From: Microvirga ossetica
GTDB taxonomy: Bacteria; Pseudomonadota; Alphaproteobacteria; Rhizobiales; Beijerinckiaceae
Assembly (NCBI RefSeq): GCF_002741015.1
Contig: NZ_CP016616.1
Location: 3,753,501 to 3,817,500, forward strand
Direction of reading: 5' to 3'
Length of the DNA stretch: 64,000 nt
Shown here: piece after piece, positions 15,443 to 23,305 of the stretch
How positions within the stretch are numbered: the first letter of the stretch is position 1
Layout: each line of letters starts with the position of its first letter
Translations under genes and position numbers: made by a program
The notes under the pieces: generated by a model
Database searches by the model: none
What the model was told of the DNA's origin: nothing
The model's input: the letters and a program-made list of their open reading frames with translations, nothing else

Positions 15443-16306
15443 ATGTCCCGCATCGTCTTCCTGAATGGATCCTTTCTCCCGATCGAAGAGGCCAAGGTGC
15501 CCTTCATGGACCGCGGCTTCCTGTTTGGCGACGGAGTCTACGAAGGGGTCGGGATGCTGGACGGGCGCCTGATCGACAACGAGGCTCATCTCGAGCGCCT
15601 GGAGCGCTCGCTCGGCGAGGTCCGCATCGCCAATCCTTATTCCAAGGCCGAGTGGACCGCCCTGCAGGAAGAACTCGCGCGCCGAAACGGCATGACGGAG
15701 GGCTTCATCTACTTCCAGGTCACCCGCGGCGTTGCCGAACGGGATTTCTTCTTTCCGGAGAACGCCAAGCCCACGGTTGCGATGTTCACGCAGGCCAAGG
15801 CCATCGCGAATGCGCCGGCGGCGGAGAAGGGAATCGCCGTGGTCACCGTGCCGGATCTGCGCTGGCAGAGGCGGGATATCAAATCGATCAACCTGCTCGC
15901 GCAGGTTCTCGCCAAGCAGGCGGCCAAGGAGGCCGGAGCGCAGGAGGCTTGGCTGGTCGAGGACGGATTCGTGACGGAGGGAGGCTCGTCGAGTGCCTTC
16001 ATTGTCACGAAAGCAGGGAGCATCGTCGTGCGCCCGCTCTCCCAGGCCATCCTGCCAGGGATCACGCGCAAATCCCTCCTGCGGCTCTCGCAAGAAAGCG
16101 GGATTGTCCTCGAGGAACGTCGATTCACGGTCGCGGAGGCCTATGAGGCGGGGGAAGCCTTCCTGACCAGCGCCTCGAATTTCGTGCTGCCGGTGGTGTC
16201 CATCGACGGACGCCCCGTTGCCGACGGCAGGCCCGGCCCGATCACGACGAGGTTGCGCCAGCTCTACCTGCAGATGGCAAGCGCGCCGGCGATGGCTGCG
16301 GAATAG
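15443..16306 (+). CDS. dat: D-amino-acid aminotransferase (class IV PLP enzyme)
   Basis: A 287-residue fold-type IV PLP aminotransferase. It contains the N-terminal FMDRGFLFGDGVYEG motif and the catalytic Lys in DIKSINLLAQVLAKQAA. The phosphate-binding and carboxylate regions are EAWLVEDGFVTEGGSSSAFI and EAFLTSASNFVLPVVSIDG. D-amino-acid transaminase supplies D-Glu/D-Ala for peptidoglycan; branched-chain aminotransferase and aminodeoxychorismate lyase are relatives, but SSSAFIV and overall length favour DAAT. The family N-terminus (MSRIVFLNGSF) sets the start. Confidence 0.88.
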   Translation: MSRIVFLNGSFLPIEEAKVPFMDRGFLFGDGVYEGVGMLDGRLIDNEAHLERLERSLGEVRIANPYSKAEWTALQEELARRNGMTEGFIYFQVTRGVAERDFFFPENAKPTVAMFTQAKAIANAPAAEKGIAVVTVPDLRWQRRDIKSINLLAQVLAKQAAKEAGAQEAWLVEDGFVTEGGSSSAFIVTKAGSIVVRPLSQAILPGITRKSLLRLSQESGIVLEERRFTVAEAYEAGEAFLTSASNFVLPVVSIDGRPVADGRPGPITTRLRQLYLQMASAPAMAAE

Positions 16307-16313
16307 CTTTGCC

Positions 16314-16338
16314 GGAACCCGCTTCCGGGTCGCCCGTT
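16314..16338 (+). promoter_or_regulatory. EcfG-type promoter for the proline-rich secreted protein
   Basis: GGAAC, 16 bases, CGTT: a full consensus match. The -10 ends 21 bp before the ATG, with AAGGAG in between. Confidence 0.6.
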
Positions 16339-16359
16339 GCCTTCGCAAAGGAGTGATCC

Positions 16360-16713
16360 ATGAAGCGCGTGCTGGTCCTATCCACGATCCTTGCAGCCGG
16401 TCTTGGCACCGCTGCGCTGGCGCAGAACCCTGAAGTGCTGCAGCAGCGGCCGCCTAACATGCCGGCGCCTAACCAGATGCCGGCGGAAAAGATCGAGCCC
16501 AATACCGATGGCGGCACGACGAGCGGCCCGTCTGAGACGGGGTCCACCAACACCTTGAGCGACAAGCTGGAGCGGTCGGACGGCGTGATCCGGCCCCCGG
16601 AGAGCGCCACGCCCGACATCACCGTGCCCGCGCCCGTGCCGGATCCCAACTCGACGCCGGTCATCCGTCCTCCGGGAAGTCCGGGCGGCAATCAACAGGT
16701 CGTTCCGAAGTAA
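16360..16713 (+). CDS. Small secreted proline-rich protein
   Basis: A 117-residue protein with a clear signal peptide (MKRVLVLSTILAAGLGTAAL, cleavage at LAQ-NPE). The mature part is disordered and rich in Pro, Asn, Ser and Thr, with repeated RPP/PAP words and no Cys. No family is recognised. The strong AAGGAG site and a perfect EcfG-type promoter suggest a periplasmic stress protein; the function is not known. Confidence 0.75.
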   Translation: MKRVLVLSTILAAGLGTAALAQNPEVLQQRPPNMPAPNQMPAEKIEPNTDGGTTSGPSETGSTNTLSDKLERSDGVIRPPESATPDITVPAPVPDPNSTPVIRPPGSPGGNQQVVPK

Positions 16714-16732
16714 TCCCGGTTCGCCGGGACGG

Positions 16733-17740
16733 CTACCGTCCAGCCGAACGGCGCCGCTTGCCCTCACGGGACCTGTTGTTGTCCCGGGATTTGCCTTCAT
16801 CGGGCTGGTCATCGCCGCTTTTCATGATCTGGGTGGCCACTTCGGAGATCTGACGACGAAGCTCGTCGTTCTGGCTCTCTGAACCTTCAAGGTTTCCGAG
16901 GCGGGTTTGAGCCTCGTCCCGCTCGCTTTCGAGTTCGCGGATCCGCGGCTCGAGGGTCAGGCTGCGTTCCTGTTCCGCGGCAAAGCGTCTGGCCAGCTCG
17001 GCGAGGCGTAACCGCTCGTCCGACAATTCGCTCTGCCGTTCGTTCAGGGCGCGCTCGAAATCGTTGCCCCGCGCGGTCTGCGTCATCAGGCGGGTTTCGA
17101 GATCCGAGACCATGATGCGTTTGGTGGCGAGATCGCCCAGCGCGCTCGTCACCTGCCGTTCCGCATCGACCAGATCCGTCTCCAGGCGGGCAATTTTTTC
17201 TTCCGCCTGAACAAGCTCCGTCCTGACCTTGGAGCGCTCGCTCTGCGCCAGATCGAGCTCCATGCGCGTATTGGACAATTCGTTCAAGGTGGCCCGGTGG
17301 GCGTTCTCGAGGGCGGCAAGGGTTTCCCGCGCGCTGGCGAGATGGGTCTGTGTCTGACCCAGATCGGTTTCGCCGGCCGCGAGCCGGGTCTGGGTGGCGG
17401 CCAGGGCGGTCTCGAGTTCGAGGACCAGCCGCTCGCGCTCCGCGAGAGTGCTCTCGAGGGCTTCGATGCGAATGGCCCGCCGGCCGAGCTCTTCCATGCT
17501 CTCTCGCTTGACGGTCAGCGCCTCCTCGACCTTGCGCTCGATCCGGCGCTGCTGCACGGCGAATTCGGCGCGCAGGTGATCTTTCTCCGCCGTCAGCTCC
17601 GAGATTGACAGGGGAAACAGGGCTTCGGCCCTGCGGCGCGCCAGGCGCTCGGCCCGGGCGTTCACGGCAGGGATGATGAGAAGCGCGATCAGGGATGCGG
17701 CGACGAATCCCAGCGCGAAGATCATGATGGTTTCGACCAC
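16733..17740 (-). CDS. Membrane-anchored long coiled-coil protein
   Basis: A 335-residue protein with one N-terminal membrane helix (TIMIFALGFVAASLIALLII, residues 4-23). About 250 residues of continuous heptad-type coiled coil follow, with leucine/alanine a/d positions and charged flanks throughout, ending in a basic Arg/Lys/Ser tail. The plan resembles conserved Rhizobiales membrane coiled-coil proteins of unknown role, possibly scaffolding. A perfect 12-bp hairpin sits 15 bp upstream of the start and may control its translation. Confidence 0.8.
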   Translation of the reverse strand: MVETIMIFALGFVAASLIALLIIPAVNARAERLARRRAEALFPLSISELTAEKDHLRAEFAVQQRRIERKVEEALTVKRESMEELGRRAIRIEALESTLAERERLVLELETALAATQTRLAAGETDLGQTQTHLASARETLAALENAHRATLNELSNTRMELDLAQSERSKVRTELVQAEEKIARLETDLVDAERQVTSALGDLATKRIMVSDLETRLMTQTARGNDFERALNERQSELSDERLRLAELARRFAAEQERSLTLEPRIRELESERDEAQTRLGNLEGSESQNDELRRQISEVATQIMKSGDDQPDEGKSRDNNRSREGKRRRSAGR

Positions 17741-17754
17741 GCGGACGCCAACTC

Positions 17755-17788
17755 CAAGGTGCTTGATCGGTAACGCTCAAGCACCTTG
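17755..17788. promoter_or_regulatory. Perfect 12-bp inverted repeat in the leader of the coiled-coil gene
   Basis: CAAGGTGCTTGA and TCAAGCACCTTG pair perfectly around a 10-nt loop. No T-tract follows in either direction, so a terminator is unlikely. It may be an operator or an mRNA leader hairpin of the adjacent minus-strand gene. Confidence 0.55.
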
Positions 17789-17811
17789 CCTTGTGCCTGC
17801 GCAGCTTTCCA

Positions 17812-17861
17812 GAGCCTCGGACCCGAAAGTGGAGGCCACTTTCGGGATCCATCCGATGCTC
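17812..17861 (-). repeat. Bipartite palindrome family, copy 2 (module B only)
   Basis: A hairpin bounded by GAGCCTCGGA / TCCGATGCTC with a CCGAAAGTGG/CCACTTTCGG core. It is a diverged copy of module B in the orientation of the 28.7-kb copy; module A is absent. Confidence 0.8.
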
Positions 17862-17952
17862 ATTCCGGAGCCCTATGCTCCAGACGGCCCGTTGTAGCGC
17901 ATTCGCAGGCCGTTTCCACTGCCTTGGACGAGGCTTGCCGGGAGAGGCGTCG

Positions 17953-18555
17953 CTAGAAGGGGTTCCAGGTCGGCTCGGAGGTGAATTTCAGATAGCCCAC
18001 ATTGACGCCGAGACGCGCCCCGACGCCGGCCCGGATCGGCACCACGATCATCTCGTCCGCTGCAACCGCCGTGACGCCGAAGCCGCCGATGAAATAGGCC
18101 GAGCCGTCGATGCCGACGAAGCGCTTATAGAGCGCGTCGGTGAAGGGCATGTTGTAGACCAGCATCATGGTCCGTGCCCCGTCGCCGCCCACATCGAAGC
18201 CGAGGGACGGGCCCTGCCAGAAGATGCGGCGGTCGCCGGCATTGCGGGTGAAGAGCTTGCCCTCGCCGTAGCGCAATCCACCGAAGAAGGCACCGGAGGC
18301 CTCCTGGCCCAGGATGTAGCCGTTCGGCTCGCCCCAGCGCCGGACAGCCTCCTGAAGGGCAAGCGCGATGCCGCGGGAGGCCGAGCCGAAGAACTGATGC
18401 CCCGACTCGACCAGTTCGTTGGAATTGAACGATTCCGGACCGCCGGGATTGGCCGCATAGGCACGCTGGACGGTTTGGGCGGAAGCCTCCAGGGGCAGGG
18501 CACCGAACAGGGCGGCAAAGAGGGCCGCGGCAATGATCTTGGATCGGGAGCGCAT
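17953..18555 (-). CDS. eipA: EipA-like envelope integrity protein (DUF1134)
   Basis: A 200-residue periplasmic protein with a signal peptide (MRSRSKIIAAALFAALFGAL, cleavage near ASAQT). It carries DUF1134 hallmarks: FNSNELVESGHQFFG, SRGIALALQEAVRRWGEPNG, GQEASGAFFGGLRYGEG, WQGPSLGFDVGGDG, TMMLVYNMP and GVGARLGVNVGYLKF, ending TWNPF. EipA in Brucella folds as a small beta-barrel needed for envelope integrity. The start and full family length are present. Confidence 0.9.
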   Translation of the reverse strand: MRSRSKIIAAALFAALFGALPLEASAQTVQRAYAANPGGPESFNSNELVESGHQFFGSASRGIALALQEAVRRWGEPNGYILGQEASGAFFGGLRYGEGKLFTRNAGDRRIFWQGPSLGFDVGGDGARTMMLVYNMPFTDALYKRFVGIDGSAYFIGGFGVTAVAADEMIVVPIRAGVGARLGVNVGYLKFTSEPTWNPF

Positions 18556-18714
18556 AGGCTATCTCCTCGCATGAGACAGGGGGCAATCTGGCCATGTCCG
18601 GCCGGAAGGCTGCTATCGAGGTTCGAACTTTAAGTTCATCAACCCTAACAATGTCTGTACGTCATGCCTTTTCATGGCGAGAGCATGATGGGCGTTGGTG
18701 TCAGGGATCGCCTC

Positions 18715-19548
18715 TCAGGCGGCCGAGGCTGCGACGGGCAGGTCGAGCCGGGGGGCGAGGGCGACGTCGCCGATCGCCGCGAAGGGGCCGTTCCGGAAGC
18801 CGCGGTCCTCGTGGCCGTAGGTGAGGGGAGCGCCGCCGGGGCCTACGACGCTGCCGCCCGCTCGGGTCAGAATATGGTCGCCGGCCGCCGTATCCCATTC
18901 CATGGTCGGGCCGCAGCGTACATAGACATCGGCCTCGCCTGAGGCGATGAGGCAGAATTTCAGGGCCGAGGAGGTCATGCGCCGCGTGCCGATCGACAGG
19001 ACCGAGAGGCAGGCCTCAGTGGCGATGTCCCCATGCCGACGACTCACCAGGGCCACCAGATCCGTCTCGGGGGCCGGCCGAACCTTCGCCTCGCGCCATT
19101 CGAATGTCGCCTCCGAACCGGCCGGGAGCGCGCTCACGCGGGCGGTCGTGCCCGCGGTCCAGATCGATCCCATGGCCGGAGCGGCGACGACCGCCGCCAG
19201 GGGCCTGTCGCCATGGATCAGGGCAATGTTGACGCTGTACTCACCGGTGCCGTGGATGAAGTCGCCGGTGCCGTCGAGGGGATCGACGAGAAAAAAGTAA
19301 TCCTCCGTCTCGGCCGAGCTGCAGGTTTCTTCCGCGACCACCGGAACGCCGGACCAGGCTTCGTCCAAACGCTTGATGATGAGTTCCTCCGCGGCCAGAT
19401 CGGCAGCGGTCGTCGGGGACCCGTCGCTCTTGATACGCTTGTCGATAAAGGCGTTTTCCATGCTGCGCAGAACCCGCCCAGCCTCCCAGGCGATGTCGGC
19501 AAGCTTCAGGGCGATCTCGTCGGGACTCTGACCAGCGAAGCGCATCAT
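18715..19548 (-). CDS. cysQ: 3'(2'),5'-bisphosphate nucleotidase (CysQ)
   Basis: A 277-residue member of the inositol-monophosphatase-like family, hydrolysing 3'-phosphoadenosine 5'-phosphate from sulfate assimilation. Metal-site motifs: PVVAEE (Glu), DPLDGTGDFI (Asp-x-x-Asp-Gly-Thr) and the C-terminal WDTAAGDHILTRAGG. STTAADLAAE-type N-terminal helix residues (PTTAADLAAEELI) also fit. The start is ambiguous: two consecutive ATGs at 19548/19545 are taken, as the upstream TTG extension (18 codons) has no family support. Confidence 0.9.
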   Translation of the reverse strand: MMRFAGQSPDEIALKLADIAWEAGRVLRSMENAFIDKRIKSDGSPTTAADLAAEELIIKRLDEAWSGVPVVAEETCSSAETEDYFFLVDPLDGTGDFIHGTGEYSVNIALIHGDRPLAAVVAAPAMGSIWTAGTTARVSALPAGSEATFEWREAKVRPAPETDLVALVSRRHGDIATEACLSVLSIGTRRMTSSALKFCLIASGEADVYVRCGPTMEWDTAAGDHILTRAGGSVVGPGGAPLTYGHEDRGFRNGPFAAIGDVALAPRLDLPVAASAA

Positions 19549-19720
19549 GGCTTTGTGCCCGTTCCCCCGGGAAGTGTCGATCTCTTTTTGCCCGCTTTCC
19601 AAAGAACCCGTAGCCGGGTATCCGGGTTCACGTTCTCTTTCCTGTTTGGCTGTATTGGTGCTCGTCGAAATCTCGATTTCATGAACACATAGCCGAATTT
19701 ACGGTGCTTCCGGAGCCCTC

Positions 19721-20362
19721 ATGGCCACGATCTCGCTCGATTCGCTCGACCTCGCCGCTCTCCTCTGCTCGCGCGTCTGCCACGACGTGATCTCGCCGGT
19801 CGGTGCGATCGTCAACGGGCTGGAGGTGCTCGAGGACGACAGCGACGCTTCCATGCGCGATTTCGCGCTCGACCTCATTCAGAAGAGCGCCAAGCAGGCC
19901 TCGGCCCGTCTGCAATTCGCGCGCCTCGCCTTCGGCGCGGCCGGATCGGCCGGCGCCTCCATCGATCTCGGCGACGCGGAGCAGGTCGCCCGCGGTCTTT
20001 TCCTCGACGACAAGATCAGCTTTTCCTGGTCCTCGCCGCGGCTGCTGTTCCCGAAGAACCGGGTGAAGCTTCTCCTCAACCTGGTCATGATCGCCACCAC
20101 GGCCATCCCGCGCGGCGGCTCGATTGCAGTGACCGTCACCGGCGAGGCGGAATCCTGCGTGTTCACCATCGTGTCGAAGGGCCTCAATGCGCGTATTCCC
20201 GCCCATTCCGAGGCGCTGCTCGCCGGAAGCTCGGAGACGGGCACCGTCGATGCTCACGGCATCCAGATCTATTATGCCGGCATGATCGCCCGCGCCGCGA
20301 ACATGAGCATCGCGTTCAGCATCGAAGGCGATGAGGTGACGATCCGGGCTGTGACCACCTGA
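19721..20362 (+). CDS. chpT: Histidine phosphotransferase ChpT
   Basis: A 213-residue dimeric HPt-like protein with a DHp helix pair and a degenerate ATPase domain. It relays phosphate from hybrid kinase CckA to CtrA and CpdR. The phospho-accepting His21 is in LLCSRVCHDVISPVGAIVNG, and FALDLIQKSAKQASARLQFARLAFG is the second helix. The domain lacks catalytic G boxes, as expected. The gene lies beside ctrA, its target. Its stop abuts the stop of the convergent EamA-type gene with no gap. Confidence 0.93.
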   Translation: MATISLDSLDLAALLCSRVCHDVISPVGAIVNGLEVLEDDSDASMRDFALDLIQKSAKQASARLQFARLAFGAAGSAGASIDLGDAEQVARGLFLDDKISFSWSSPRLLFPKNRVKLLLNLVMIATTAIPRGGSIAVTVTGEAESCVFTIVSKGLNARIPAHSEALLAGSSETGTVDAHGIQIYYAGMIARAANMSIAFSIEGDEVTIRAVTT

Positions 20363-20800
20363 TCACGCTCTGTAGGCGACGAGAACGGCGCCCGCGGCGA
20401 TCAGCGCGATGCCGATCCAGTTCGGCATCGACAGCTTCTCCCCGAGAAAGAGAACGCCGAGTATGGCAACGAAAACGACGCTCAGCTTGTCGAGCGGCGC
20501 GACGCGTGCCGCGTCGCCGAGTTTCAAGGCTCTGAAGTAGCACAGCCAGGATGCGCCCGTGGCGAGGCCTGAAAGGACAAGGAAGAGATAGGTTCTTCCC
20601 GAGATGGATGTCGGCGGCTGCCATTGCCCGCTGCCGAGCAGAATCCCGCCGAGCACGATGAGGATCACCACGGTTCTGATGAAGGTCGCCACGTCCGAAT
20701 CGATCTGCTCGATGCCGATCTTGGCGAAGATGGCGGTGAGAGCTGCGAAGGTGGCCGACAGCAAGGCCCAGAATTGCCACGACATCAGAACGGTTTTCAT
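20363..20800 (-). CDS. Single-domain EamA-family transporter
   Basis: A 145-residue protein with five hydrophobic segments, making one EamA/DMT repeat (FWALLSATFAALTAIFAKIG, FIRTVVILIVLGGILLG, LFLVLSGLATGASWLCYFRA, VFVAILGVLFLGEKLSMPNW, ALIAAGAVLVAY). This is the 4-5 helix COG2510 type, which probably dimerises. Substrate unknown. ATG 20800 is chosen because GGAGG stands six bases upstream. A terminator separates it from ctrA upstream. Confidence 0.83.
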   Translation of the reverse strand: MKTVLMSWQFWALLSATFAALTAIFAKIGIEQIDSDVATFIRTVVILIVLGGILLGSGQWQPPTSISGRTYLFLVLSGLATGASWLCYFRALKLGDAARVAPLDKLSVVFVAILGVLFLGEKLSMPNWIGIALIAAGAVLVAYRA

Positions 20801-20824
20801 GACGGCCTCCATGCCTGACAACGA

Positions 20825-20853
20825 AAAAAGCCCGGGCTGGGACCGGGCTTTTT
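20825..20853 (-). terminator. Terminator of ctrA
   Basis: Perfect 11-bp stem AAAAAGCCCGG / CCGGGCTTTTT with a 7-nt loop, 22 bp past the ctrA stop. T-runs on both sides. Confidence 0.85.
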
Positions 20854-20874
20854 GAAACTGCCGATGGGCGGTTT

Positions 20875-21576
20875 TTAGATCGCGATGCGCTCTTCCACCT
20901 CGCTGGGCTCGCGCAGCACATAGCCGCGGCCCCAAACGGTCTCGATGTAGTTGCGGCCCTGCGAGGCGTTGGCGAGCTTCTTACGCAGCTTGCAGATGAA
21001 GACGTCGATAATCTTCAGCTCCGGCTCGTCCATTCCGCCATAGAGGTGGTTGAGGAACATCTCCTTGGTCAGGGTCGTGCCCTTGCGCAGGGAAAGGAGT
21101 TCCAGCATCTGGTATTCCTTGCCCGTCAGGTGCACGCGGGCGCCGCTGACTTCGACCGTCTTGGTGTCGAGGTTCACGATCAGGTCGCCGGTGGTGATGA
21201 CCGACTGGGCGTGCCCCTTGGAGCGGCGGACGATCGCATGGATGCGGGCGACCATCTCGTCCTTGTGGAAGGGCTTCGTCAGGTAGTCGTCGGCGCCGAA
21301 GCCGAGACCCTTCACCTTGTCCTCGATGCCGGCCATGCCGGAGAGGATCAGGATCGGCGTCTTCACCTTCGCGACGCGCAGCGTCCGCAGAACCTCGTAG
21401 CCCGACATGTCGGGGAGGTTCAGGTCGAGAAGGATGATGTCGTAATCGTAGAGTTTGCCGAGGTCGATGCCCTCTTCTCCGAGATCGGTCGTATAGATAT
21501 TAAAGTTCTCGGACTTCAGCATCAGTTCGATGCTTTGCGCAGTCGCGCTGTCGTCTTCGATCAGAAGTACGCGCAT
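20875..21576 (-). CDS. ctrA: Cell-cycle master response regulator CtrA
   Basis: A 233-residue OmpR/PhoB-type regulator. The receiver shows [14 protein letters not shown], phospho-acceptor Asp51 in [12 protein letters not shown], and the Thr/Ser and Lys switch residues ([17 protein letters not shown]). The winged helix carries the almost invariant CtrA stretches [20 protein letters not shown] and [20 protein letters not shown]. CtrA controls division, flagellar and replication genes in alphaproteobacteria. ATG 21576 gives the family N-terminus; the TTG two codons earlier is ignored. The C-terminus ends ERIAI and not the Ala-Ala of Caulobacter. Confidence 0.98.
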   Translation of the reverse strand: MRVLLIEDDSATAQSIELMLKSENFNIYTTDLGEEGIDLGKLYDYDIILLDLNLPDMSGYEVLRTLRVAKVKTPILILSGMAGIEDKVKGLGFGADDYLTKPFHKDEMVARIHAIVRRSKGHAQSVITTGDLIVNLDTKTVEVSGARVHLTGKEYQMLELLSLRKGTTLTKEMFLNHLYGGMDEPELKIIDVFICKLRKKLANASQGRNYIETVWGRGYVLREPSEVEERIAI

Positions 21577-22083
21577 GTTCAATCCCCAGCCCTAGCCCGA
21601 GAGCTTGTGAACAGCGGGAGGCTGTCCATCCGCCGCCGGGCCTGAGGCGGATGCTCTTTTGAACTGATTCGAAACGCTAATTCAGAATGGTTAACAAACC
21701 CTGATTCTGGGATGCAAGCGCTTAACGCGCTTGACAGCCGGATCATCCGACGAAGGCCATTATCCTGTGGATTCTGGGTAACCATAGGGAACCGCCTCAC
21801 TTCATCCCAAAAGCTTATTCCGTAAGCGTTTCAGCTGTATCCGGACGCGGATCCGAGGGAGCCATGCCCGTGACCGAGCCAGTGTTAACGAAATCGGTAA
21901 ACGAAAGGTTTACGAAGCTCGACGGCGGGAGCCCCGGGGCGAGGGATTGAAGGGGATAGGAAATTTTTTGTCGCAGCCGGTAAGGAAAGCTCAACTTCCG
22001 TCGGTGAAGGTGTCGCATGTCTGGCGGGTAACTGAGCGATCCGTGAGATGCACTGCAACAGCGACGTGTGGAGTTGAATCAAG
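21577..22083. promoter_or_regulatory. ctrA-fliJ divergent control region
   Basis: This 507-bp gap holds no gene. Three GATTC (GANTC, CcrM-type) sites lie at 21666-21670, 21703-21707 and 21770-21774, 90-200 bp before ctrA; a further GAATC is at 22076-22080. A TTAACCAT CtrA half-site-like word is at 21687-21694 (minus strand). Two dyads are present: AAGCGC-TTAAC-GCGCTT (21716-21732) and GTAAAC-GAAAG-GTTTAC (21897-21913). Together this looks like a methylation- and CtrA-sensitive promoter region; the exact start sites are not identified. Confidence 0.55.
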
Positions 22084-22473
22084 ATGAAGTCGCGGGATAC
22101 GCTCATCCGCCTCAAGCGCTTTCAGGTCGACGAGAAGCGTCGCCGGGTGGCGCAGATCGAGATGATGATCGCCGAGTTCGACCGCATGGCGGCTGACCTT
22201 GACCGGGAAATCGCGGCGGAGGAGCAGAAGGCCGGCATCTCCGACCCGAACCACTTTGCCTACCCGACCTATGCACGCGCCGCTGCCCAGCGGCGGGACA
22301 ACCTTCGCCTCTCGGCCCAAAACCTCCATATCCAGCTCGACGACGCGAAGGCCGAGCTCGGCGAGGCCTTCGAGGAGCTGAAGAAGGCAGAGAGCCTCGA
22401 GGATCGCGAGCGCTCCCTGGATGCCGCGATCAGCCAGATCGGGCACGGACGCCCGGTGCGCGCGACCGCCTGA
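22084..22473 (+). CDS. fliJ: Flagellar export protein FliJ
   Basis: A 129-residue all-helical coiled-coil protein (MKSRDTLIRLKRFQVDEKRR, with later EIAAEEQKAGISDPNHFAYP and QLDDAKAELGEAFEELKKAE) of FliJ length. FliJ is the central stalk-like component of the flagellar type III export ATPase complex. Divergent placement from ctrA is a recurrent Rhizobiales arrangement. No other flagellar gene is in the window. Confidence 0.85.
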   Translation: MKSRDTLIRLKRFQVDEKRRRVAQIEMMIAEFDRMAADLDREIAAEEQKAGISDPNHFAYPTYARAAAQRRDNLRLSAQNLHIQLDDAKAELGEAFEELKKAESLEDRERSLDAAISQIGHGRPVRATA

Positions 22474-22498
22474 TCCGCCGCACACGTCTTGAGATTTG

Positions 22499-22530
22499 AA
22501 AGGGCGCGTCCGCCGGGACGCGTCCTTTTT
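22499..22530 (+). terminator. Terminator after fliJ
   Basis: An imperfect 13-bp stem (AAAGGGCGCGTCC / GGACGCGTCCTTT, one mismatch) with a short loop and a run of T. It ends on the first base of the convergent acetyltransferase stop. Confidence 0.75.
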
Positions 22531-23153
22531 CATGTCCGGGGTTTGAGGACCGGAACATGGGGCGCCGATTCCCGCGGCAGGAAGCCGAGCAGGCGGGGAT
22601 CCTCCGCCACCTCGATCGCGCGCTTGTAGGGCGTAAAGCCCGAGCGGAGATAGAAGGCGAGGGCGCCCGGGGCATCGAGCGTGCAGGTATGGACGAAGAA
22701 GCGCCGGATCGGCCGGGCGAAGGCGCGGGCGATGGCCTCGTTCATCAGGAAGCGGCCGGCTCCTTGGCCGATGAAGCCTGGGACGAGGCCAAGGAAGGCC
22801 AGTTCCACCTCACCCTCCGTCCGAAAGTCGAGTTCCAGCAGGCCGACATCCGCACGTCCGTCGTTCAGGGCATAGGCCTCGACCTCGGGATCGCCGAGGA
22901 TCTCTGCGAGACGGTCGTCGGGCATCACGGCCCGGCTGAACCAGAGCCATGGCTCGCCCACCATCCGGAACAGCCTCCGGTAGCGCGCGAGGTCCGCATC
23001 GATGCGCTGGAGCGTCCAACCCTGCGGCACCGGAGCGGGAGACAGGGACGGGCGTTCCCGCATCTCGAGATAGGTGACGATCGTCGCGATCTTGTCCGGC
23101 GGCAGGTCGGTATAGCCGTCGAGGTTGAGAGCTGCTGCCGCATATACCGACAT
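22530..23153 (-). CDS. GNAT-family N-acetyltransferase
   Basis: A 207-residue protein. The acetyl-CoA-binding motif is visible as ELAFLGLVPGFIGQGAGRFL (V-x-x-x-x-Q/R-G-x-G-x), followed by a FVHTCTLDAPGALAFYLRSG segment typical of GNAT motif B. The N-terminal 60 residues are specific to this subfamily. Substrate unknown. The IS21-type element has inserted 56 bp upstream of the start, so its promoter may be altered. Confidence 0.85.
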   Translation of the reverse strand: MSVYAAAALNLDGYTDLPPDKIATIVTYLEMRERPSLSPAPVPQGWTLQRIDADLARYRRLFRMVGEPWLWFSRAVMPDDRLAEILGDPEVEAYALNDGRADVGLLELDFRTEGEVELAFLGLVPGFIGQGAGRFLMNEAIARAFARPIRRFFVHTCTLDAPGALAFYLRSGFTPYKRAIEVAEDPRLLGFLPRESAPHVPVLKPRT

Positions 23154-23305
23154 CGCGTACCTTTCGGGATGCTAAGGGAGAGAAACCGGCTTGATAAGGG
23201 GATTGTCGTGCGCATCTCGCGGATCGTGAGCGCTCATTTCGTGGGATCGTGAGCAGGCATTTCACGCGATCATGAGCGGTCGCGTCGACCGATGGGGTGA
23301 TGGAG

